DNA of 64,000 nt from Psychrobacter luti. GTDB lineage: Bacteria; Pseudomonadota; Gammaproteobacteria; Pseudomonadales; Moraxellaceae. Position numbers and translations under genes: made by a program. The stretch lies in the NCBI RefSeq assembly GCF_014192115.1, contig NZ_JACHXL010000001.1, positions 960,788-1,024,787 of the forward strand, in the 5' to 3' direction. The first letter of the stretch is position 1, and each line of letters starts with the position of its first letter. This document shows positions 38,210-47,382 of the stretch, one piece after another. Under the pieces are notes generated by a model that was given only the letters and a program-made list of their open reading frames with translations, did not search any database and was not told the origin of the DNA.

Positions 38210-38968
38210 CTAACTGCCTTGTTTGGCTATCCAATTTTGCATTTGCTCAATTTCAGACTGCTGGGCGTCGATGACAGCTTGCGCAAGTTGACGCATTTCG
38301 GCATCTTTACCATATTTTAACTGTACCTTTGCCATATCAACCGCGCCAACATGATGCGGCAACATACCACGTGCAAATGCCATATCTGCATTAGGATCGG
38401 CAATACCTACCATCATCTCATCATGCATGGCATCCATACCATCGGCATAGGCTTGTTGCATGGCTTTGGTATCGGATGTGGCTTCAGGTGCATCAGGATG
38501 ACTGGCTAGCCAAGTTTGCATTTGCTCAATTTCAGCTTGTTGAGCATCGATTATCTCTTGTGCCAGCTGGCGCATCTCTTTATCAGTACCATATTTCAGC
38601 TGAATATCTGCCATATCAACCGCGCCAATATGATGACCGAGCATCCCTTTTGCAAAGGCGGCATCTGGATCGTTATATTCCATCCCAACCATCATCTCGT
38701 CATGCATCTTTAGCATAGAGTCACTATACGCCTGATGCATCGGCGTCATATGCTCAGCATCTGCCATTGCGCCCGCAGACATATCGTGACTGGCGTGCGG
38801 ACCCGTAGCGGCGGCTGCATCGTTAACATTATCAGTATCATTAACGACTGCCGCCTCTTCTGTAGCAGGTGTAGTCTTGTCATTGGTAGGCTGACAGGCA
38901 CTGATTAGTAATGCAGCACCGATACTAGCGGTGAGAATAGCAAAACGTGAATGATGAGTGATTTTCAT
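38210..38968 (-). CDS. Lipoprotein with two tandem DUF305 domains
   Basis: 252 residues from ATG 38968, which has AAGGA at good spacing; the longer frame to 39013 is rejected. The signal peptide ends at lipobox LISAC. After an Ala/Asp/Thr-rich linker come two copies of the same unit of about 75 residues: MHDEMMVGMEYNDPDAAFAK... then HHIGAVDMADIQLKYG, and MHDEMMVGIADPNADMAFAR... then HHVGAVDMAKVQLKYG. Each has the HH and Met-rich positions of DUF305 (ferritin-like) proteins, which are found with copper and other metal resistance genes. A periplasmic metal-binding role is likely. It lies in the divergent cluster opposite a CusRS-like system. Confidence 0.9.
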   Translation of the reverse strand: MKITHHSRFAILTASIGAALLISACQPTNDKTTPATEEAAVVNDTDNVNDAAAATGPHASHDMSAGAMADAEHMTPMHQAYSDSMLKMHDEMMVGMEYNDPDAAFAKGMLGHHIGAVDMADIQLKYGTDKEMRQLAQEIIDAQQAEIEQMQTWLASHPDAPEATSDTKAMQQAYADGMDAMHDEMMVGIADPNADMAFARGMLPHHVGAVDMAKVQLKYGKDAEMRQLAQAVIDAQQSEIEQMQNWIAKQGS

Positions 38969-39104
38969 GGTATATCCTTTATATAGGTAGAAAATAAAAA
39001 AATGGCAAATCAATTAAGATCTACCAATAAGAAATTTATTACATTAATGTGTTAAATGGAGGTGATAAATATAGCCAGCTCACAAGATTTATTTATCAAA
39101 TAAT

Positions 39105-39572
39105 TTATTTAAGCGCTTCAATAAGCGCTTGCATCTCCCCGATTTCACGCTTTTGCGCGTCGATAATATCATCGGCAAGCTTTTGTACTCTAGGATCTTC
39201 GATATTGGCGCGGCTACTGGTCAAAATAGCAATCGAATGATGCGGTATCATCGCTTGCATCCAGTCGACTTGATCGACGGTCGCTTGTGATCTGACGCCC
39301 AAAATACCCACGGCAAACATCAAGACACTAAGACCATAAATCATAAGATTGAGCTTGGTTTTTTTATACATATTACCCATGAATGCCAGCATAATGACTG
39401 CCATGCCAGCGCCCATATACATTGCCATATAAGCTCTTGTCTCATTAAAGTAGACATGGTCCCATTGATAGGTATTGAAGTACATCATGATATACATGAC
39501 CACAGTGGATGTTAAAATCATCAGTGAAAACTTTATATACGGGTTCATTTTTTCTTGTTCTGCATGATTCAT
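39105..39572 (-). CDS. Membrane-anchored DUF305 protein
   Basis: 155 residues with three or four N-terminal membrane helices (Met-rich: MILTSTVVMYIMMYF, YMGAGMAVIMLAFMGNM) followed by a short DUF305 domain containing MQAMIPHHSIAILTS and IIDAQKREIGEMQALIE. The HH and the Met-rich helices suggest metal (copper or silver) handling at the membrane. GAGGAAGAC before the ATG is a strong ribosome-binding site. It sits between the tandem DUF305 lipoprotein and the DUF411 gene, all on the minus strand. Confidence 0.88.
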   Translation of the reverse strand: MNHAEQEKMNPYIKFSLMILTSTVVMYIMMYFNTYQWDHVYFNETRAYMAMYMGAGMAVIMLAFMGNMYKKTKLNLMIYGLSVLMFAVGILGVRSQATVDQVDWMQAMIPHHSIAILTSSRANIEDPRVQKLADDIIDAQKREIGEMQALIEALK

Positions 39573-39705
39573 AACTAGTCTTCCTCTACATGACTTAGGT
39601 CTTTTTGATAGCCTATATATTGCTTAGGCTATTTAATAGATCGTCCATTACCAAAGGTCCTTCTTCTTTTATTAGCTTCTGTAATGTGTTTCTTATTGCA
39701 TAAAC

Positions 39706-40344
39706 TTATAACTGCTGATCAGCAGACTCAATATCTGCATATACTTGGTTGGTACCATCTTTGTTTATTTGCATAATCTGATAAGGCGCAAACTGTCCTT
39801 GATACTCCATCCCCGGACTACCCATTGGCATACCAGGCACGGCAAGCCCGATTGCTTGTGCCGGTGGATTGGCTAGAAACTGCGCGACATATTTAGCTGG
39901 GACATGCCCCTCAAACACATAACCATCAGTCGTTACCGCAGTATGGCATGAACGCATTTCAGTCGGCACGCCATAGCGATCTTTGAATAATGACAAATCC
40001 TTTGGATGCTGGCTTGTCGCTGTAAGACCATAATTTTGCACATGCTCTATCCAGTCTTTACAACAGCCACAATTGACATCTTTATAGACAGTCGCTGAGA
40101 CATTTTTGAGTAAATCAGAATGCAGAGCTTTAGCATTTATCGTAGAAGATTGGTTAACATTTTCTACATTATCTATCGACGTATCTACATTAGCATTTGC
40201 CTTAATATCTGCTTGATTACAGGCGAAAAGTGTCGACGCCGCCAATATCATAAAGCCGCCGCGTAGAGATTTTTTTGTAAGCTTATTAGGTTTTGGCTCA
40301 CGCGATTTAAACTGACGAATAAATTTAGTGGCAAGGATAACCAT
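39706..40344 (-). CDS. DUF411 metal-binding lipoprotein
   Basis: 212 residues. A long basic N-region precedes a hydrophobic segment and lipobox LFAC (Cys near residue 42). The DUF411 domain has VYKDVNCGCCKDWIEH, a CxCC thiol site, and MRSCHTAV plus VPAKYVAQFL; the motif GMPMGSPGME is Met-rich. DUF411 proteins commonly accompany copper resistance genes and are thought to bind copper in the periplasm. It is the promoter-proximal gene of the minus-strand side of the cluster, about 150 bp from the Cus-like operator. Confidence 0.88.
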   Translation of the reverse strand: MVILATKFIRQFKSREPKPNKLTKKSLRGGFMILAASTLFACNQADIKANANVDTSIDNVENVNQSSTINAKALHSDLLKNVSATVYKDVNCGCCKDWIEHVQNYGLTATSQHPKDLSLFKDRYGVPTEMRSCHTAVTTDGYVFEGHVPAKYVAQFLANPPAQAIGLAVPGMPMGSPGMEYQGQFAPYQIMQINKDGTNQVYADIESADQQL

Positions 40345-40493
40345 AGTAAATGTCTCATTAATAGCAAAAAATGGCAGGTATTTTTAGAAATGCATGGCAT
40401 TGGTAGCTATAGTAATAGTGGTAGTAATAATGCCTAACGTTAAAATATTATATAAAAATCTTAACAACGTCAGCCTGACAAGCAGATGACGCT

Positions 40494-40515
40494 AAGATGA
40501 CAATTTTGTCATCTT
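40494..40515. promoter_or_regulatory. Cus-box-like operator
   Basis: AAGATGACAA TT TTGTCATCTT: perfect 10-bp arms around two bases. It differs from the E. coli CusR box as I recall it (AAAATGACAA NN TTGTCATTTT) by one base in each arm. It lies midway between the divergent DUF411 gene (start 40344) and the CusR-like regulator gene (start 40644), where it could control both directions. Confidence 0.8.
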
Positions 40516-40643
40516 GCCAGCTTAGTATAGGAATAGCGCTGCCATTGCTCTATGATTGATGGCAGAAAACTCAACCATATCGCAACTGTACTTGCATAAA
40601 AACATCATAAATAATGAGCACGAATAATGAGCATAGATACGCT

Positions 40644-41360
40644 ATGAAAATACTATTGGTCGAAGATGAAATATCGCTTGGCGACTATATTAAAAAGGGT
40701 TTGAGTGAAGTGGGTTTTATCGTTGAGCACCATAAAACTGGGCTAGATGGTTATCATGCTTTGATGACCGAAGATTTCAATGTGGTCATTATGGATGTGA
40801 TGTTGCCTGACATTAGTGGCTTTGAGTTGGTGCGTAATTATCGGGCAGCGGGCAAGCTGACGCCAGTATTGTTTCTAACGGCAAAAGATGATTTAAGCGA
40901 CCGCGTAAAGGGCATAGAAATCGGCGGTGACGATTATCTGACCAAGCCTTTTGCCTTTGCTGAGCTACTGGTCAGAATCAAAAACCTATTGCGACGCGTC
41001 AATCAAACCGATTATGCCAATACAGTGCTGCAGATTGCCGATTTAAAAATGGATATTGCTAAACGCACAGTATCGCGTAGTGGGCAGATTATTAAATTAA
41101 CCGCCAAAGAGTTTGCGCTATTGCAGTTTTTCCTTGAGCGACAGGGTGAGGTGCTGCCGCGTTCTGTGATTGCCTCGCAAGTATGGGATATCAATTTCGA
41201 TAGCGACACTAATGTGATTGACGTGGCGATACGGCGTTTGCGGATTAAAATCGATGATGATTTCGATATTAAGCTGATTCATACGGTGCGCGGTATGGGT
41301 TATCGGCTCGACCATATTGATAATACCAATGATAGCGACATCATAACGATGAATCAGTAA
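40644..41360 (+). CDS. OmpR-family response regulator, CusR-like
   Basis: 238 residues from ATG 40644, which gives the typical MKILLVEDEISLGDYI start; an ATG ten codons upstream is in frame but less likely. The receiver domain has the acidic pair ED near residue 9, the phospho-acceptor in VVIMDVMLPDISG near 53, and Lys in GGDDYLTKPFAF. The winged-helix domain follows (SNVID-type VWDINFDSDTNVIDVAIRRLR and TVRGMGYRL). It overlaps no gene; the kinase ATG follows its stop by one base. The Cus-box palindrome upstream and the metal genes opposite support a copper or silver sensing role. Confidence 0.88.
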   Translation: MKILLVEDEISLGDYIKKGLSEVGFIVEHHKTGLDGYHALMTEDFNVVIMDVMLPDISGFELVRNYRAAGKLTPVLFLTAKDDLSDRVKGIEIGGDDYLTKPFAFAELLVRIKNLLRRVNQTDYANTVLQIADLKMDIAKRTVSRSGQIIKLTAKEFALLQFFLERQGEVLPRSVIASQVWDINFDSDTNVIDVAIRRLRIKIDDDFDIKLIHTVRGMGYRLDHIDNTNDSDIITMNQ

Positions 41361-41361
41361 T

Positions 41362-42882
41362 ATGACACCGATTGCGACAGATGGTCGCTTATCCTTATTG
41401 TGGCGCACTATCCTATTATTAAGCCTGTGCGTTATCGTCACCCAAATATTTCTATATATTTGGATACAGCGTTCAGTTAATGACCATTTTGAGCAAATGG
41501 ATGCAGAGATTTTGACCCATGCGGCGTTTAATTTACGCCAATATATGGACAGCAATCACATCGGCGACACTATGAATACTGGTAACATTGCCAACATTAA
41601 CAATATTGCTACTACCGATGCTGACTCTAAAAAGGAAAAACTACTTTCTCAGCAGACGCTCGCTTTACAGAACGCTAGCATTGACTATGAAGTCAAAACC
41701 GTCATTACCGACAATAACGGGCAAGTCCTTATTAGTGTGCCCGCAGGTTTTATCAATCAATCGAGCAATGATGGGGCGGTTAAAAATCTGTGGCAAAAAC
41801 ATCATGAGCAGCCGTTTGACTTAACCATCAACGACCGCCACTATCGCGCTATTGTCATTCAGCACGCCAGTCGCTTAGCACTCATCGCCCTACCCATCGA
41901 TGTTCATCATCAGTATCTGGCGCAGTTTAACCGTCAGCTGATTCTTATCTTAATTGCTATTACTTTTACTTTAGTATTTATCGCCGCTTTTAGTGTGCAT
42001 TTAGGCTTTGCGCCACTGGCGACTATTAGGCAAAAAATGAGCGGCATCAATGCCGAACAGCTCGACGATAGAATTGTGATAGCTGATATGCCCAGTGAAT
42101 TGCGCCCGCTTGCGGAGACGTATAATGCGATGATGGATAAGCTGGCGCACAATTTTGCATCGCTTTCGCGCTTCTCAGACGATATCGCCCACGAGCTGCG
42201 CACACCGCTTGCTACTCTTAGCACCCAAACCCAAGTCATGCTTAGTAAACCGCGAGATAGCCAAGAATATATCGAGCAGCTGCACCATCAGCACGACACC
42301 TTAGCACAGTTATCCAATTTAATTAATAATATGCTACTACTGGCAAAAACTCAAAAAGGCTTGATTCATTCGCAATTTCATCGCGTGGATAGCAATCTAT
42401 TGCTGACTAAGATGATTGATTATTATGAATGGATAGCGGAAGACCGTGCTATCTCTTTTGAGAAAACGGGTGAGTTTAAAGCCGTGCTTGGTGATGAAAG
42501 CTTATTGCAAAGGCTGTTTGCCAACTTAGTTGCTAATGCGGTCTATTATGCGGCCAGTGATAGTATTATTTATATTAGCGCCGCAACTGTAACGGATAAC
42601 GTTGCAAGTAGTGGGCAGGTTTTATCTTTATCAGGCATGCCTATCTCGTACCTGAAAATTACTTTTACCAATCGTTTAACTGTTCCGATGACGCAAGCAG
42701 AAGTGGATAAATTATCAGAGCGCTTTTATCGCCATCATAAAACAATAAATATGCACTCTGGCACCGGTCTAGGTTTATCCATTGTGCATGCGATTGTCAA
42801 CGCTCATAACGGTAAAATAGCCATCAGCGTAAAAGATGAGTATTATTTTGAAGTGAGCATCAAGCTTATTATCGCATCATAA
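41362..42882 (+). CDS. Heavy-metal-type sensor histidine kinase, CusS-like
   Basis: 506 residues. A first membrane helix (residues 12-33), a periplasmic domain with an Asn-rich stretch near 73-85, a second helix near 192-212 (LILILIAITFTLVFIAAF), a HAMP linker (LATIRQKMSGINAEQLDDRI), the H-box FSDDIAHELRTPLATL near 275, and the ATPase N and G boxes (NLVANAVYYA, SGTGLGLSIVHAIV) follow in order. It pairs with the preceding regulator gene with one base between stop and start. The architecture matches the CusS/PcoS kinases that sense periplasmic copper or silver. Confidence 0.9.
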   Translation: MTPIATDGRLSLLWRTILLLSLCVIVTQIFLYIWIQRSVNDHFEQMDAEILTHAAFNLRQYMDSNHIGDTMNTGNIANINNIATTDADSKKEKLLSQQTLALQNASIDYEVKTVITDNNGQVLISVPAGFINQSSNDGAVKNLWQKHHEQPFDLTINDRHYRAIVIQHASRLALIALPIDVHHQYLAQFNRQLILILIAITFTLVFIAAFSVHLGFAPLATIRQKMSGINAEQLDDRIVIADMPSELRPLAETYNAMMDKLAHNFASLSRFSDDIAHELRTPLATLSTQTQVMLSKPRDSQEYIEQLHHQHDTLAQLSNLINNMLLLAKTQKGLIHSQFHRVDSNLLLTKMIDYYEWIAEDRAISFEKTGEFKAVLGDESLLQRLFANLVANAVYYAASDSIIYISAATVTDNVASSGQVLSLSGMPISYLKITFTNRLTVPMTQAEVDKLSERFYRHHKTINMHSGTGLGLSIVHAIVNAHNGKIAISVKDEYYFEVSIKLIIAS

Positions 42883-42955
42883 AAATAGGTAAAACCTTTA
42901 AGAAAACTGGTTATTTTTAGAGCTGGTTCTCATTAAAAAGACATTTAATAAGGCA

Positions 42956-42991
42956 CTAAAAAAGCCCTGCCATTACAGAGCTTTTTTATTC
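42956..42991. terminator. Bidirectional intrinsic terminator (one mismatch)
   Basis: AAAAAAGCCCTG pairs with CAGAGCTTTTTT apart from one mismatch, around a 6-base loop; T-runs occur on both strands. It lies between the kinase gene and convergent norB. Confidence 0.75.
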
Positions 42992-43016
42992 TTTAACCTT
43001 GTTAATGACTTAGATA

Positions 43017-45290
43017 TTAATCATTTACAGGGTTTTCAGGTTGGTAGTTTGAATGTGAGGGTTTTGCAAAGGCAAACTTAACAACCTGCAATGCCACACA
43101 AACAGCACCAGTGATTAAGACCACGTCACCAAAGGTACGAATCCAACGTAATGTCTGTAAGAAATCTTGTTGTAAGAAGCCTTCACTACGAGCGTACCAT
43201 AGACCTTCGGTCATTGATGCATGTGCTTGGAAAATACCGATCGGTAATAAGCTGGTGACAATCATCAATACCAAGCCTGCATTTAGCGCCCAAAAACCGG
43301 TTTTGATAAGGTTTTCACTAAACACATAGTCTGGACGGATATAACGCATGACCAGTAAGACAAAGCCGATTGCTAAGAATCCATATACCCCAAATAAAGC
43401 GGCATGTGAGTGAACGGCTGTGGTATTTAACCCTTGTAAATAGAACAGTGACACAGGTGGGTTAATCATAAAGCCGAACACGCCCGCACCCAACATATTC
43501 CAGAATGCGACGGCAACGAAACACATGATAGGCCATTTGAGCTTATCCATCCATGGCGCTTGACGCTGCATAGACCAATGCTCATAACCTTCGTAACCTA
43601 ATACAACCAAAGGTACAACTTCCAAGGCACTAAATGAGGCACCGATTGCCATCACGGGCGTGGTCGTGCCTGAGAAATATAAATGGTGGAAGGTACCTGG
43701 TACACCGCCGAGCATAAATAGCGCCGCAGAAGCGATAGCTGAACCGGTAGCAATTTTTTTATTAACCAAGCCTAAGTTATAGAAAATGAAAGCCAATGAT
43801 ACGGTGGCGAATACTTCAAAGAAGCCTTCTACCCATAAATGCACAACCCACCAGCGCCAGTATTCCATGATGGTTAAATGCGTACGCTCACCATAGAACA
43901 AGCCTGCACCGTAAAATAAACCGACGCAAACGACTGATGCAAAGAAGATTGCCAATAAATTTTTATCGCCCGGCTGTTTAAATGCCGGTAAGCAACCGCG
44001 GGTCATTAACAACAGCCAAAACAATATACCAACCCATTTTAAAATCTGCCAGAAGCGACCAAGGTCAATAAACTCATAGCCTTGATGTCCAAACCAGAAG
44101 TTGTATTTCGCAGGCATAATGCCAGCAATGGCAAAGTATTGACTGATAAATGAGCCGACAACCACTATGATTAACGCCACCCAAAGTATATCAACGCCCA
44201 GTTTTTGATACTTAGGATCTTTACCGCCATTGATAAGCGGTGTCAAATACAAGCCTGCCATCAAGAAAGCAGTGGCAATCCAAAACAATGCGGCCTGAAT
44301 ATGCCACGTACGCACCAGCGAATACGGGAAGTAATCGGCGACGGCAATACCATAAAACTCTTGCCCTTCAACGGTATAATGCGCGACGAAACCGCCAATA
44401 AATACCTGAAAAACAAACAGCCCCATCACTAAAACACCGTATTTTGCCAAGGCTTTTTGCGACGGCGTTAACGCTATTTTGGTTAACGGATCAGTATCTG
44501 GTGTGATTTCCTTAACGTCTTCTTCTTTACGTAAGAATGACCAACCCCAAATGAGGAAACCAACCCCAGCAATTAAGAACACCACACTGGCGATAGACCA
44601 CATGATATTTTCTGAAGTCGGGACGTTATCAATTAGTGGCTCATGCGGCCAGTTATTGGTATACGTCGCATCAGTACCCGGACGGTTGGTAGAAGCCATC
44701 CAAGTCGTCCAAAAGAAAAAATTAGTCAGTTTTTGTCTGTCTTCAAGATCTGCCAAAGTATTGTTTTTCATGGCAAAGTTTTCACGCGACTTTTGCAATG
44801 AAGGCTCATTACCGTATAAACCGATATAATAAGGCGTGACTTCATTGATGGCAGCGATACGCGTATCCGACAACACCACTTGATTTTTATCATTAGTATT
44901 GCTACCACGATACTCTTTTTTCAACTGCGCATTGAGAACCGCTTTTTGATCGTCTGTTGCAGTGGCAAAATCATGCCCATACAACTCTTTTGACCTGATA
45001 TCTAACCAAGCCACAAGCTCTCTGTGTAACCAATCCGCCGTCCAATCAGGCGCTTGATATGCGCCATGTCCGAGCACTGAGCCAAGCTGCTGACCACCGG
45101 TGCGCTGCCAAGCAGATTGACCATCTAAAATATCTTCTTCTGTGATTAAAACCTTCCCATTGCCATCAATATACTGATCAGGGATAGGAGGTGCAGTACG
45201 ATACACTTCCACGCCGCCCCAGCCTAAAAAGGTAAAGGTAATCACGAGGACGGCGATTAAGCCCCACCAATACTTCTTGTACTCGCCCAT
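43017..45290 (-). CDS. norB: Quinol-dependent nitric oxide reductase (qNOR)
   Basis: 757 residues, the single-subunit length. An N-terminal helix and a periplasmic cytochrome c-like domain without haem c motif (ILDGQSAWQRTGGQQLGSVLGHGAY) lead into 12 helices of the haem-copper oxidase fold: the haem ligands fall in TWHIQAALFWIA, VVHLWVEGFFEVFATVS, GTFHHLYFSGT and VHSHAALFGVYGF. It reduces NO to N2O with quinol electrons. AGGAG precedes the ATG. An NsrR-like palindrome sits 41 bp upstream. No norC gene is present, in keeping with the qNOR type (NorZ). With no nitrite reductase in view, it may serve NO detoxification. Confidence 0.96.
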   Translation of the reverse strand: MGEYKKYWWGLIAVLVITFTFLGWGGVEVYRTAPPIPDQYIDGNGKVLITEEDILDGQSAWQRTGGQQLGSVLGHGAYQAPDWTADWLHRELVAWLDIRSKELYGHDFATATDDQKAVLNAQLKKEYRGSNTNDKNQVVLSDTRIAAINEVTPYYIGLYGNEPSLQKSRENFAMKNNTLADLEDRQKLTNFFFWTTWMASTNRPGTDATYTNNWPHEPLIDNVPTSENIMWSIASVVFLIAGVGFLIWGWSFLRKEEDVKEITPDTDPLTKIALTPSQKALAKYGVLVMGLFVFQVFIGGFVAHYTVEGQEFYGIAVADYFPYSLVRTWHIQAALFWIATAFLMAGLYLTPLINGGKDPKYQKLGVDILWVALIIVVVGSFISQYFAIAGIMPAKYNFWFGHQGYEFIDLGRFWQILKWVGILFWLLLMTRGCLPAFKQPGDKNLLAIFFASVVCVGLFYGAGLFYGERTHLTIMEYWRWWVVHLWVEGFFEVFATVSLAFIFYNLGLVNKKIATGSAIASAALFMLGGVPGTFHHLYFSGTTTPVMAIGASFSALEVVPLVVLGYEGYEHWSMQRQAPWMDKLKWPIMCFVAVAFWNMLGAGVFGFMINPPVSLFYLQGLNTTAVHSHAALFGVYGFLAIGFVLLVMRYIRPDYVFSENLIKTGFWALNAGLVLMIVTSLLPIGIFQAHASMTEGLWYARSEGFLQQDFLQTLRWIRTFGDVVLITGAVCVALQVVKFAFAKPSHSNYQPENPVND

Positions 45291-45330
45291 ATCTTGCTCC
45301 TACTGGCTAGATAAATAATGTGAATACTTA

Positions 45331-45353
45331 AAAATTCATTTTAAATGAATGTT
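45331..45353. promoter_or_regulatory. NsrR-like operator proximal to norB
   Basis: Core ATTCATTT-T-AAATGAAT, a perfect palindrome with one central base, in an AAAATT...GTT context. Against the E. coli NsrR consensus as I recall it, 18 of 22 defined positions match by eye. It begins 41 bp upstream of the norB ATG, so a bound repressor would block the promoter. Confidence 0.7.
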
Positions 45354-45608
45354 TATAAGCGTAATGATTCCAAAATGAAAAAATAATATTGCCCGTTGGG
45401 ATAAATCTATTGATAGCTCTGATTGATAATTCTTCAAATATTAAGCCTACTGCCTTAGTCTTAGTTTTGGTCTTGATATTTAGGTAAGAGTAAAGATTAA
45501 TAACTTAAATTTAAGATTACGTCACTGATTAATTAATATACTTTATCGCTTCGATGGCTAAAAGTATTTGAGGAGTATTTACATTTAGCATCAAACTGGA
45601 AATATAAT

Positions 45609-45631
45609 AACATTCATTTAATATGAATGTT
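45609..45631. promoter_or_regulatory. NsrR-like palindrome distal to norB
   Basis: AACATTCAT and ATGAATGTT are exact inverted arms around TTAAT, in the same 23-bp layout as the proximal box (17 of 22 consensus positions by eye). It lies about 320 bp upstream of norB. It may be a second site or a relic. Confidence 0.5.
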
Positions 45632-45777
45632 AATAGTTATTTCTATTTATTTTTATAAGTATAATAAACTGCGCTGTTCACTCTTAATAAAACCGACAAT
45701 TAACCTCGCTATAAATTTCCAAAACACTTGGGCTAATATCAAAGCCGGTTAATGGATTGTGCATAATTAATAGGCAT

Positions 45778-45807
45778 AAAAAAGCCAGATAGCATTGAAC
45801 TATCTGG
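45778..45807 (-). terminator. Intrinsic terminator of the CitE-like gene
   Basis: On the minus strand CCAGATAG and CTATCTGG form an 8-bp stem with a 7-base loop, followed by GCTTTTTTAT. Confidence 0.85.
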
Positions 45808-45845
45808 TACGTGGTTAAATTACTCTAAAACCAATATCGCACTAA

Positions 45846-46763
45846 TTATTCAGCGCTTAATAACACCTGATAACTGCGTTCAATCACCGGCGCATCGACC
45901 ATATTACCGTCAAGTTTAAAGACTGCTTGTCCAGTGCGCTCATATTCTGTGACTACTCGTTGCGCAAATTCAAGCTCACCAACCGTTGGTTGCAGCGACC
46001 GCTTGACGACGTCAACTTGCTTAGGATGAATACAAAGCATACCTGACATGCCCATTTGCGACCATAACTGCACACGATTATGCAGCCCTTTACTGTCATT
46101 AAAATCTGCATACACACTATCAATCGGCGCGAGCAGTTGGTGGACTCTTGAAGTCAGGATAAGCTGATAACGAATTTGATTGGCAATAATATCCGCTGAC
46201 GCTGTACCCACTTGTACTTGTAGGTCGTTGCATAAATCTAAAAAACCATAGCTAAATGCAAGCAGTCCTCTCGCTTTTGCCATCTCCTCAATACGGTATA
46301 AGCCCATGGCATTTTCTATCAATGCAATCACGGGAAGCCCCGTTTCTTGATAGACCCTTTCGATATCTGCTGCCTGTTCCGCTTTTGCCAGTAACACGCC
46401 TGCCAGCTTAGGCAGCTGCTGACATAAAGCTAAATCTTTAACAAATTCTGCACTGCCCGCTTGATTGATACGCAGCCAAATCGGACGATAGCTTTTAGCA
46501 TCATGCTCAGCATCATAATATTCTTTTAATTCCGCACGAGCTTGAGCTTTGTCTACTTGCGCCACCGCGTCTTCCAAATCAACAATCACCGCATCTGCCC
46601 CACTAGCAAAGGCTTTTGCTACCCGATCTATTCGCGTTGCAGGGACAAATAACCATGTCTGGGTAGCCGCAAGTGATTTAATGATTGCTCGATAATTTTG
46701 CGATTCAATATTGGTATCGATACCCGCGTTTTTATTGGCAGGCTGATTGATAAAAGCTGACAT
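45846..46763 (-). CDS. HpcH/HpaI aldolase / citrate lyase beta-like protein
   Basis: 305 residues from ATG 46763, which has GGAA in front; the open frame extends to 46859 without conserved sequence. WLFVPATRIDRVAKAFASGADAVIVDLEDAV is typical CitE-like N-terminus with the metal-binding Glu-Asp, followed by PIWLRINQAG, LIENAMGL and CIHPKQVDVVKRS. Such single CitE-like proteins often act as malyl- or citramalyl-CoA lyases or thioesterases, not as part of citrate lyase; citD and citF are absent. Its place between norB and the DUF1971 gene is not explained by any known link to nitrate respiration. Confidence 0.85.
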   Translation of the reverse strand: MSAFINQPANKNAGIDTNIESQNYRAIIKSLAATQTWLFVPATRIDRVAKAFASGADAVIVDLEDAVAQVDKAQARAELKEYYDAEHDAKSYRPIWLRINQAGSAEFVKDLALCQQLPKLAGVLLAKAEQAADIERVYQETGLPVIALIENAMGLYRIEEMAKARGLLAFSYGFLDLCNDLQVQVGTASADIIANQIRYQLILTSRVHQLLAPIDSVYADFNDSKGLHNRVQLWSQMGMSGMLCIHPKQVDVVKRSLQPTVGELEFAQRVVTEYERTGQAVFKLDGNMVDAPVIERSYQVLLSAE

Positions 46764-46888
46764 GCTTAGTTCCATAAATAAATAGGTAAATAGATGGATA
46801 GTCATCTTATCAACATTTAGCGCGATTGTGCCATCATAAAAGCGCTTGTAATAGCACAATAACTTTATAGCATAATTACCCTAGCTGA

Positions 46889-47311
46889 TTAAGATTCCTC
46901 TGGCTTATCAAACAACTTTTCGATAGGTTTACTATGGATTTTGGAGCTATTAAACAGCGATTTATTACCAGCATCACCTTCTGTCCAAAAGTTGATATTG
47001 AACTGGGCATCGTCACTTAACTCTACGCGGTGCCAATATTGAGGCGGGCTGACCGCAAACTGTCCGGCATTAATAACGACTGTCTTTTCTGGCTCAGTAG
47101 CTGCTTCGTCAGCAAAGCCATAAAAGGTAACCGTACCTTGCATGACACAAATTTGCCCATATACGCCCTCTGCCGTATTGTGATGGGTCAGTAAGGCGTT
47201 AGGCACTTTATCTTTGGTGAAGAAGTGTGTTGAACGTTTTATTTTCCAATGGCTTGGAATGACGGGATTGGTCGTGCTAGTGGAATTGTTAGTATTAGTC
47301 GTGGCACTCAT
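46889..47311 (-). CDS. DUF1971 (YeaR-like) cupin protein
   Basis: 140 residues from ATG 47311, preceded by AAGGAG; the upstream frame to 47356 is not needed. After a Thr/Asn-rich tail the domain reads KIKRSTHFFTKDKVPNALLT, HHNTAEGVYGQICVMQG and PPQYWHRVELSDDAQFNINF, the DUF1971 cupin shared with E. coli YeaR and the N-terminus of some TehB-type proteins. yeaR of E. coli is induced by nitrate through NarL and repressed by NsrR, so its place beside narK1 fits. A Fur-like box lies upstream. The molecular function is unknown. Confidence 0.8.
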   Translation of the reverse strand: MSATTNTNNSTSTTNPVIPSHWKIKRSTHFFTKDKVPNALLTHHNTAEGVYGQICVMQGTVTFYGFADEAATEPEKTVVINAGQFAVSPPQYWHRVELSDDAQFNINFWTEGDAGNKSLFNSSKIHSKPIEKLFDKPEES

Positions 47312-47382
47312 GATAACTCCTTGGCTAGTTTGCTTAATATAGATTTTATTTCTCAATCCGCCTTAAAGGCTAACATTCAATT

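Larger units (their letters stand above)
45291..45845. other. norB upstream region
   Basis: 555 bp with two NsrR-like palindromes (45331, 45609) and, at the far end, the terminator of the CitE-like gene. There is no gene in it. Confidence 0.6.
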
